Part shown: positions 58,113 to 64,000 of the stretch, piece by piece
Numbering within the stretch: the first letter of the stretch is position 1
Layout: the number at the start of each line of letters is the position of its first letter
From: Actinomadura mexicana
GTDB lineage: Bacteria > Actinomycetota > Actinomycetes > Streptosporangiales > Streptosporangiaceae
NCBI RefSeq assembly: GCF_900188105.1
Contig: NZ_FZNP01000011.1
Span: 62,001-126,000, forward strand
Length of the DNA: 64,000 nt
Reading direction: 5' to 3'
Translations under genes and position numbers: made by a program
The notes under the pieces: model-generated
What the model saw: only the letters and a program-made list of their open reading frames with translations
Told to the model about the DNA's origin: nothing
Database searches by the model: none

Positions 58113-58295
58113 GCCCGTCCTGGGGCGCCGGCCGGTGACGCTGATGACCGTGTCTTAACGCTCGACGCCCACCCGCCGGATCTAGGCGATGACGGCTGCG
58201 TTGGAGCCGTGCGCGCACGAGACCTCGCCGTCGGGTGTCCGACCGTCACGCCGGACGGCAGCGCGCTCGACGCGGCACCGGCTCGCCGCCGGTGT

Positions 58296-59192
58296 TCATC
58301 GCAGGGTGAGCGGGATCTCGGACTCGACGCGGGTCAGCTTCTCGGGATTGCGGACGTAGTAGAGGCCGGTGATGCGGTCGCCCTCGACGCGGGCCGCCAG
58401 GACGCCGTCGAGTTCGCCGTCCAGCCGCATGACGAGCGCCGGGCTGCCGTTGACCATGGCCTGGTCGACGGTGACCGAGCTCGGCACCCTGCCGATGCCG
58501 CCGACGATGTAGCGGGCCACCTTCTCGGCGCCGGTGACCGGCCGCAGCGCCGCCCGCTTGAGGCCGCCGCCGTCGCCCACCATCACGACGTCGGGGGCGA
58601 GCACGTCGAGCAGCCCTTGGAGGTCCCCGGTGTCGAGCGCGCGCTGGAAGGACTCCAGGACCGCCCTGCTCTCGGCCTGCGAGACCGCCTCGCGGGGACG
58701 GCGGGCGTCGACGTGCCGGCGGGCGCGGTGGGCGATCTGGCGGACGGCCGCGGGGCTCTTGCCGACCGCGGCCGCGATCTCCTCGTAGCCGACGTCGAAG
58801 ACCTCGCGCAGCACGAAGACGGCGCGTTCGGTCGGCGCCAGCGTCTCCAGGACGAGCATCAGCGCCATCGACATGCTCTCGGCGAGCTCGACGTCCTCCG
58901 CCACGTCCGGCGAGGTGAGCAGCGGCTCGGGCAGCCAGGGGCCGACGTAGGCCTCCTTGCGGCGCGTCATCGTGCGCAACCGGTTGAGCGCCTGCCGGGT
59001 CGTGATCCGGACCAGGTAGGCGCGCCGGTCGCGCACCTGCCCCAGGTCGACCTTGACCCACCGCAGCCAGGTCTCCTGGAGGACGTCCTCGGCGTCGGCC
59101 GCGGAGCCGAGCATCTCGTAGGCCACGGTGAAGAGCAGGTTGCGGTGGGCGACGAAGGCCTCGGTCGCCGGGTCGGCGGCGTGGTCGCTCAT
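58296..59192 (-). CDS. sigJ: ECF41-type RNA polymerase sigma factor (SigJ-like)
   Basis: A 298-residue sigma factor. Region 2 (AFVAHRNLLFTVAYEMLGSA, then EDVLQETWLRW) and region 4 (LAPTERAVFVLREVFDVGYEEIAAAVGKSP) are followed by a ~100-residue SnoaL/NTF2-like extension instead of a separate anti-sigma gene. The extension shows the ECF41 marks: a DGGG motif (VMVGDGGGLKRAA) and NPEKLTRV near the end. ECF41 factors are regulated by this extension and usually control an adjacent oxidoreductase or carboxymuconolactone-decarboxylase gene. Here an NAD(P)/FAD oxidoreductase lies 45 bp upstream on the same strand. Confidence 0.92.
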   Translation of the reverse strand: MSDHAADPATEAFVAHRNLLFTVAYEMLGSAADAEDVLQETWLRWVKVDLGQVRDRRAYLVRITTRQALNRLRTMTRRKEAYVGPWLPEPLLTSPDVAEDVELAESMSMALMLVLETLAPTERAVFVLREVFDVGYEEIAAAVGKSPAAVRQIAHRARRHVDARRPREAVSQAESRAVLESFQRALDTGDLQGLLDVLAPDVVMVGDGGGLKRAALRPVTGAEKVARYIVGGIGRVPSSVTVDQAMVNGSPALVMRLDGELDGVLAARVEGDRITGLYYVRNPEKLTRVESEIPLTLR

Positions 59193-59237
59193 GGGCTCAT
59201 CCTCTCCTGCGCGCTCGGCGCCCGGCCGGGCGGCCGA

Positions 59238-60329
59238 TCACTTCTTCTCGGGAAGGGCGCCGGCCATGGCGGTACGGGCGCTGAACCTGGCGCCCCGGAC
59301 CACGCCCTCCTTGGTCATGGCCGCGGCGCGGCCGGCGAAGTACGCCCGCCGAGCGGTGTCGTCCCGCCGGACGATCTGGATCACGCCGTCGCGCCGCCCC
59401 AGGCTGAGACACGAGGCGACGTACTGCACCGAGTAGGGCTCGGGTGCGCGGCCACTGATCAGCCGGGCCACCGTGTCCGCCGCGTGCGCCCCCTGCGGCT
59501 CCGCCGTCTGGCACGACATCCGGGAGCCGGGGACGGCGGCGCAGTCGCCGGCGGCGATGACCCGCGGGTCGGTCACGCTGCGCAGGTACTCGTCCACGAT
59601 GACGCGGCCCCGCTCGTCGACCTCCAGGCCGCTGCGCGCGGCGAGGTCGGGAACGCCGCCGATGACGGCCCACAGGGTGAGGTCGGAGCAGAACCGCTCA
59701 CCCGACCGCAGCCGCACCGTTCCGGCGGCCCGCTCACCGGCCTCCACCCGCTCCACGGCGTCCTCCAGAATCGACACCTTCAATCGTTCCAAGCCGGCGC
59801 GCACCCGCTGTCGGGCCCCCTCCGAGAGGGTGGCCGCGAGGTCCCGCCCCACGAGCCGCACTGACAGGTCGGGACGGGCGTAGGCGACCTCGGCGGCGGT
59901 CTCGATGCCCGTCGGCCCGGCACCGGCGACGGTGACGGCGCCGCCCGCCGGCAGGGCCGCCAGTGCCTTCCGGGCCTGCTCCGCCCCTTCCCACGTCCCG
60001 ATCGGGACGGTGCCGGGCAGGGGCGACAGCGTGCTCCCGACGGCCAGCACCAGGAAGTCGAAGTCGAGGGTCTCGCCGCCGTCCAGCGTCAGGCCGCCTT
60101 CGCCGATCTTCTCCACCGCCGCCCGCCGGGACCGGACGCCGTCGCGCAGCATCCGCGAAAGGGGGGTCGCAGCCCTTCCCGTCCCGGCCAGCTGCTGGTG
60201 CAGCCGCACCCGCTCGACGAAGTCGGGCCGCGGATTGACCACCGTGATCTCCGCGTCCGGAACCTTCTTCGCCAGCCGGTTCGCCGCGAGCGTTCCGGCG
60301 TACCCCGCGCCTGCCACGATCACCTTCAT
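59238..60329 (-). CDS. NAD(P)/FAD-dependent pyridine-nucleotide-disulphide-type oxidoreductase
   Basis: A 363-residue flavoprotein with two Rossmann motifs: VIVAGAGYAGTLAANRLAKK for FAD at the N-terminus and AVTVAGAGPTGIETAAEVAY for NAD(P) in the middle, plus the FAD-binding TDPRVIAAGDCAAV and the Ndh/AIF-like YVASCLSLGRRDGVIQIV near the end. It resembles type II NADH-dehydrogenase-like enzymes but lacks a clear membrane anchor. The ATG at 60329 follows GGAGGAGG by five bases. It is the expected partner gene of the ECF41 sigma factor downstream. Confidence 0.9.
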   Translation of the reverse strand: MKVIVAGAGYAGTLAANRLAKKVPDAEITVVNPRPDFVERVRLHQQLAGTGRAATPLSRMLRDGVRSRRAAVEKIGEGGLTLDGGETLDFDFLVLAVGSTLSPLPGTVPIGTWEGAEQARKALAALPAGGAVTVAGAGPTGIETAAEVAYARPDLSVRLVGRDLAATLSEGARQRVRAGLERLKVSILEDAVERVEAGERAAGTVRLRSGERFCSDLTLWAVIGGVPDLAARSGLEVDERGRVIVDEYLRSVTDPRVIAAGDCAAVPGSRMSCQTAEPQGAHAADTVARLISGRAPEPYSVQYVASCLSLGRRDGVIQIVRRDDTARRAYFAGRAAAMTKEGVVRGARFSARTAMAGALPEKK

Positions 60330-60509
60330 GTCCGCCTCCTCCATCAGGACGTGCCGTCCACAGGACACCGGAGGCGGCTTGTCCGTAACACCGGCGCGAG
60401 TGTGCTCCATCACAGCCGCGCTCGTCAGGGCGGGTTCAACGCACGTATGCGGCCCTCTCACGCCCACGGGGGAACTGCGCTCCGGTGTCGCCGCGCGGGC
60501 CGTGCCGTG

Positions 60510-61163
60510 TCAGCGGAGGCGGTGGTGGAGGGGCGCGGCCAGTTCGACGGTGCTCAGCATGAGCGCGACGGTGTAGTCGATCAGGTGGTCGCGATCGACC
60601 TCCAGGTCTCCCCGGAACCAGGTGGTGAACAGCTCCCAGAGGCCGGCCGTGAGGGTCAGGCCGGTCAGTTCCACGTCGACGTCGGGGAGCAGGACCTGGT
60701 CGAGGGTCTCGTGGGTCTGGGCGGCGAAGATCGCGGCCACGGTCCGGATGATCTCGATCCGCCGCCGCTGGAGCAGGGGGGAGGAGGGGAAGGCGTGGGT
60801 GAGGATGTGGGCCCGGCGCGGGTCCGTGGTCAGGAAGCCGAACACGGCGGTCACCACGGCGCGGGTACGGGCCTGCGGGTGGCGGGGAGCCCCGCGCGCG
60901 GCGGACAGGATCACGTCGGTGCCCTGGGCGACCTGCTCGTCGACGATCGCCAGGAGCAGGGCGTCGCGGTCCGGGAAGCTCTCGTAGAAGTAGCGGTCGT
61001 TGAGCCCGGCCTCGGCGCACACCTTCCGGACGGTCGTGGCGGCCAGCCCCTGGGTGCCCAGCAGTTCCAGCCCGGCCGCGAGCAGCGCGGCCCGGCGGCG
61101 GGCCCGGCGCTGGTCGGCGGGCACGCCGCGGTAGGGGCGCGCGCGGGGGTTCTGGGACGTCAC
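60510..61163 (-). CDS. TetR-family transcriptional regulator
   Basis: A 217-residue repressor-type protein. The helix-turn-helix is in residues ~15-60: AALLAAGLELLGTQGLAATT, then VRKVCAEAGLNDRYFYESFP. A helical ligand/dimer domain follows (LLLAIVDEQVAQGTDVIL and so on). It starts at a GTG with no strong ribosome-binding site; that choice is uncertain by a few codons. It is divergent from a cytochrome P450 gene, and a near-perfect palindrome lies between them, so it most likely represses that P450. Confidence 0.88.
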   Translation of the reverse strand: MTSQNPRARPYRGVPADQRRARRRAALLAAGLELLGTQGLAATTVRKVCAEAGLNDRYFYESFPDRDALLLAIVDEQVAQGTDVILSAARGAPRHPQARTRAVVTAVFGFLTTDPRRAHILTHAFPSSPLLQRRRIEIIRTVAAIFAAQTHETLDQVLLPDVDVELTGLTLTAGLWELFTTWFRGDLEVDRDHLIDYTVALMLSTVELAAPLHHRLR

Positions 61164-61217
61164 AGCCCTGATTGTGCCGCATCCCTTGACTTCCTCCGCG
61201 AATCTGGAGACGGTAAT

Positions 61218-61250
61218 CACCAGATATTTCTGGTGCGCTGCTTCACCAGA
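61218..61250. promoter_or_regulatory. Candidate TetR operator
   Basis: Inverted repeat CACCAGA-TATT-TCTGGTG at 61218-61235, plus a third identical half-site CACCAGA at 61244-61250 (26 bp from the first). It lies between the divergent TetR and P450 genes, 51 bp before the P450 start. Confidence 0.72.
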
Positions 61251-61285
61251 ACTTCGGGCGCGACGAGACGGGAGCGTGAGGCCCG

Positions 61286-62608
61286 GTGGCCACGGAGATC
61301 CCCCCGCAGCTGACGCTGGCGGACATCGACCTGAGCGATCTGCGGTTCTGGGCCCGCCCGCTGGAGGAGCGGGCGCGGGCGTTCGCGCTGCTGCGCGCCC
61401 AGCCGGGTCCGGTGTTCTTCACCCTGCCGAAGCTCCCCTTCCTCGGGCAGAGCCCGGGGTCCTGGGCGCTGGTCCACCACGCGGACGTGACGGAGGCCAG
61501 CCGCCACCCGGAGGTGTTCAGCAGCGAGCCCAGTGCCACCAGCCCGGCCGACATGCCGCGCTGGATGGACGGCTACTTCAACTCTATGATCGACATGGAC
61601 GATCCGCGGCACGCCAAGATCCGCCGGATCGTCTCGCGGGCGTTCAGCCCCAAGATGCTCGCCAAGGCCGAGGACGACATCGCGCGGCGGGCCGCCCGGA
61701 TCGTGGACGAGCTGGTCGCGGCCGGCGGCGGCGACTTCGTCTCCGGGGCGGCGGCGCGGCTGCCGGTCGAGGTCATCTGCGACATGCTCGGCATCCCCGC
61801 CCGGCACCACCGGCGGGTGGTGGAGCTGACCAACATCATCGTCGGCTACAGCGACCCCGAGTACGTGGGCGCCACCGTGGAGTACAGGGACGGGACCCCG
61901 AAGCTCGGCCGGCTCGCCACGCTGCGCATGCTGGGCACGGTGGCGTCGGCGGGGTGGCGGCTGCACCGGCTGGCGGCCCGGCTCGGGCGGGAGCGCAGGT
62001 CCGCCCCCACCGGCGACCTGACCTCGGCGCTGGTCAACGCCAATGTCGACGGCGAACGGCTGACTCCGCGCGAGTTCGCCACGTTCTTCCTGCTGCTGGT
62101 GGTGGCCGGGAACGAGACCACCCGCAACGCGATCGCGCACGGATTGAAGCTGTTCACCGAGCACCCCGACCAGCGCGCACTGCTGCTGGCCGACTTCGAC
62201 GGACGCATCGCCGGGGCCGTCGAGGAGATCGTCCGCTTCAGCAGCCCGGTCATCTTCATGCGGCGCAACCTCACCCGCGACCACGAGATGAGCGGCCACA
62301 CCTTCCGCAAGGGCGACCGGGTGACGCTGTTCTACTGGTCCGCCAACCGCGACGAGGCGGTCTTCACCGACGCCGACCGCTTCGACATCACGCGCTCGCC
62401 GAACCCGCACGTCGGGTTCGGCGGTCCCGGCCCGCACTTCTGCCTGGGCGCCAACCTGGCACGGCGGGAGATCACCGTGATGTTCCGCGAGCTCTTCACC
62501 CGCCTGCCCGACATCGCCGCGGGAGAGCCCGACCGGCTCAGGTCCGGCTTCATCAACGGCTACAAGCGCCTGCCGTGCACCTTCACCCCTCCGCGACCCG
62601 GGCGCTGA
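61286..62608 (+). CDS. Cytochrome P450 (CYP124/125-like, steroid/lipid type)
   Basis: A 440-residue soluble P450. The I-helix oxygen-activation region is LLLVVAGNETTRNAIAHGL, the K-helix E-x-x-R is in VEEIVRFSSPVIFMRR, and the heme loop HVGFGGPGPHFCLGANLARR has the ligand Cys386. The AGNETTRNAI and FGGPGPHFCLGANLARRE forms are typical of the CYP124/CYP125/CYP142 clan that hydroxylates steroid and branched-lipid chains, but exact substrate is unknown. GTG start behind GAGG. Expression is probably controlled by the divergent TetR via the palindrome between them. No redox partner gene is nearby. Confidence 0.92.
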   Translation: MATEIPPQLTLADIDLSDLRFWARPLEERARAFALLRAQPGPVFFTLPKLPFLGQSPGSWALVHHADVTEASRHPEVFSSEPSATSPADMPRWMDGYFNSMIDMDDPRHAKIRRIVSRAFSPKMLAKAEDDIARRAARIVDELVAAGGGDFVSGAAARLPVEVICDMLGIPARHHRRVVELTNIIVGYSDPEYVGATVEYRDGTPKLGRLATLRMLGTVASAGWRLHRLAARLGRERRSAPTGDLTSALVNANVDGERLTPREFATFFLLLVVAGNETTRNAIAHGLKLFTEHPDQRALLLADFDGRIAGAVEEIVRFSSPVIFMRRNLTRDHEMSGHTFRKGDRVTLFYWSANRDEAVFTDADRFDITRSPNPHVGFGGPGPHFCLGANLARREITVMFRELFTRLPDIAAGEPDRLRSGFINGYKRLPCTFTPPRPGR

Positions 62609-62624
62609 AACGCCGGCTCGCGGT

Positions 62625-63926
62625 TCAGGGCCGGCCGGGCACCGGTGGCCGGCCCGCGGTCTCCACGTCCTCCCGCCCGTCGTCCCGCCCGTCGTCCCGG
62701 TCGTCGTCGGCGCCGTCGGCGGGCGGGGGGACGTCCTGCTTGCGGCGCGCGCCGCTCGGCCGGGTGCGGGACGGCCGGATGCCGCGCCAGCGGATGAAGG
62801 GCTCGACGCCGCGTGCGATCAGCGGCCCGGCGATGGCCAGCATCAGCACGTAGGCGGCGGCCAGCGGCCCGAGCCGGGGGTTGATCCCGTCCGACACGGC
62901 CAGTCCGGCGATGACGATGTTGAACTCTCCGCGCGGGACCAGCGCCGCTCCGGCGCGCAGCCGCCCGCGGGCGGCCACGCCCGCGCGGCGGGCGGCCAGC
63001 CAGCCGGAGGCGAGCTTGGTGGCGATCCCGGCCACGGCGAGAAGCGCGGCCACACCCAGCACGGGAGGCAGCTGGCCGGGGTCGGTGTGCAGGCCGAAGA
63101 ACACGAAGAACACCGCGGCGAACAGGTCCCGCAGCGGAGCCAGCAGGTCGCGGGCGGTGTGGGCCAGCGGTCCCGACAGGGCGATGCCGACCAGGAACGC
63201 CCCGACCGCGGCCGACACCTGCAACTGCTGGGCCAGGCCGGCGACCAGCAGGGTCAGCCCCAGCACCTTCAGCAGCAGCACCTCGTCGGTGGGGCTGGCC
63301 ACGAACCGTTCCACCAGCCGGCCGTGCCGCAGCGCGACGAACAGGATCGCTGTGATGGTGGCGGCGGCGATGCCGAGCGTGGTCGCCCCGGCGACCAGCG
63401 AGGCCCCGGCCAGCAGCGCGGTCAGGATCGGCAGGTAGGCGGCCATCGCCAGGTCCTCGAACACCAGGATCGACAGCACCGCCGGGGTCTCCCGGTTGCC
63501 CAGCCAGCCGAGGTCCCCCATGACCTTGGCGGTGATCCCGGACGAGGTGACGTAGGTGATGCCGCCGAGCGCCACCGCGGCCACCGGCCCCCAGCCCAGG
63601 ATCAGCGCCACCGCCACCCCGGGGGCGGCGTTGAGCACCAGGTCGGCCAGTCCCGCCGGGGCCGAGGTGCGCAGCGTTCCGACCAGTTCCCCCGCGGTGT
63701 ACTCCAGCCCGAGGGTGAACAGGAGGAGGATGACCCCCACCTCGGCGCCGAGCGAGACGAACTCCTCGCTGGCGCCGAACGGCAGGATGCCGCCCGAACC
63801 GAAGGCCAGCCCGGCCACCAGGTACAGCGGGATCGGGGAGATGGAGAACCGGACCGCCATCGCGCCCAGCAGGCCCAGCGCCAGGACGATCGCCCCTAGT
63901 TCGATCAGTTGTGTCGCGGCGTGCAT
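62625..63926 (-). CDS. CPA2-family cation/proton antiporter (KefB-like membrane part)
   Basis: A 433-residue membrane protein with about 12 hydrophobic segments. Na_H_Exchanger features are SLGAEVGVILLLFTLGLEYT early, TYVTSSGITAKVMGDLGWLG with ETPAVLSILVFEDLAMAAYL in the middle (the buried Asp/Glu pair), and FFVFFGLHTDP, ALVPRGEFNIVIAGLA late. The C-terminal ~60 residues are soluble, Arg/Asp-rich and lack the TrkA-N domain of KefB. That fits a two-gene system in which the regulatory subunit is the gene upstream at the window edge. Likely K+ or Na+ efflux in exchange for protons. Confidence 0.9.
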   Translation of the reverse strand: MHAATQLIELGAIVLALGLLGAMAVRFSISPIPLYLVAGLAFGSGGILPFGASEEFVSLGAEVGVILLLFTLGLEYTAGELVGTLRTSAPAGLADLVLNAAPGVAVALILGWGPVAAVALGGITYVTSSGITAKVMGDLGWLGNRETPAVLSILVFEDLAMAAYLPILTALLAGASLVAGATTLGIAAATITAILFVALRHGRLVERFVASPTDEVLLLKVLGLTLLVAGLAQQLQVSAAVGAFLVGIALSGPLAHTARDLLAPLRDLFAAVFFVFFGLHTDPGQLPPVLGVAALLAVAGIATKLASGWLAARRAGVAARGRLRAGAALVPRGEFNIVIAGLAVSDGINPRLGPLAAAYVLMLAIAGPLIARGVEPFIRWRGIRPSRTRPSGARRKQDVPPPADGADDDRDDGRDDGREDVETAGRPPVPGRP

Positions 63927-63933
63927 GGTCCTG

Positions 63934-64000
63934 TCACCCGCCGTGCAGGATGGTCGCGACGGCGGCGGTGCCCTCGTCGGTGCCGACCACCACCACGACG
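63934..64000 (-). CDS. C-terminal end of a TrkA-C-type antiporter regulatory subunit (partial)
   Basis: Only the last 21 codons are inside the window. They read VVVVVGTDEGTAAVATILHG, ending in TGA, which resembles the final strand and helix of a TrkA-C (RCK_C) domain as in antiporter regulatory subunits. It lies 7 bp upstream of the antiporter gene, so the two are almost surely one operon. The rest of the gene lies beyond base 64000. Confidence 0.65.
   Translation of the reverse strand, partial: VVVVVGTDEGTAAVATILHGG

Noticed and set aside
1..64000. Prophage, insertion sequence or integrative element
   Set aside because: I found no integrase, transposase, phage structural gene, tRNA attachment site or flanking direct repeat; the dense locus at 34-58 kb looks like vertically kept chromosome.

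Overview
The window is very GC-rich, uses GTG starts often and has tightly overlapping genes. It reads as chromosome of a filamentous or soil actinobacterium. A Thermomonosporaceae/Streptosporangiales-type genome such as Actinomadura is my best guess; it is inferred from protein style, not from a marker gene. I see no rRNA, tRNA, CRISPR, integrase or transposase, so the window looks like ordinary chromosome with two unusually dense signalling regions.

Layout. 0.2-2.6 kb: small or decayed genes (a frameshifted AbiEi/DUF559-like gene, a YjbR-family gene, a VOC gene, and the N-terminal stub of an alpha/beta hydrolase). 3.0-6.4 kb: a complete four-gene osmoprotectant ABC importer closed by a strong terminator. 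6.5-9.2 kb: a GntP-type permease plus cupin operon divergent from a FadR-type GntR regulator. 9.2-11.6 kb: a DUF72 protein, an F420/deazaflavin-type reductase with a small coupled leader ORF, and an Mrr-like nuclease. 11.6-16.1 kb: a 1229-residue TPR-CHAT protease and a secreted barnase-like RNase with its barstar. 16.3-16.7 kb: a VOC protein.

16.9-28.7 kb is a regulatory cluster built from partner-switching parts. It holds a CHASE3 histidine kinase between two receiver proteins (one a receiver-PP2C), three STAS proteins, and a GAF-PP2C phosphatase. It also holds a 1393-residue protein joining sensor, kinase, receiver, PAS, GAF, PP2C and anti-sigma ATPase domains, and a NarL-type two-component system. 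29-34 kb carries an MFS exporter, a cupin, a flavin reductase and a sarcosine-oxidase-like flavoenzyme.

34.3-58.1 kb is the most striking part: a hypoxia/dormancy (DosR/DevR-like) super-locus. It contains devR-like and heme-sensor devS-like genes, an Acg-type nitroreductase, a CtpF-like P-type ATPase coupled to a CBS protein, two flavin-binding PPOX proteins and seven universal stress proteins plus a micro-remnant of an eighth. It also contains two Rv1733c-like membrane proteins, a site-2 protease with CBS domains (Rv2625c type), OsmC, DoxX-like, STAS, SRPBCC and cyclic-nucleotide-binding proteins. Its least expected members are a mycothiol-ligase-like CysRS paralogue, a tiny coiled-coil protein and a stand-alone decayed kinase dimerisation domain. 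Almost every transcription unit is preceded by a 14-bp palindromic box close to GGGACCTTCGGCCC/GGGACGAAGGTCCC, which resembles the core of the mycobacterial DosR box. The whole 24 kb can therefore be read as one regulon gathered in one place.

58.3-64 kb: an ECF41 sigma factor with its usual oxidoreductase partner, a TetR/P450 divergent pair with a clear palindromic operator, and a cation/proton antiporter with the start of its TrkA-C-type partner running off the window edge.
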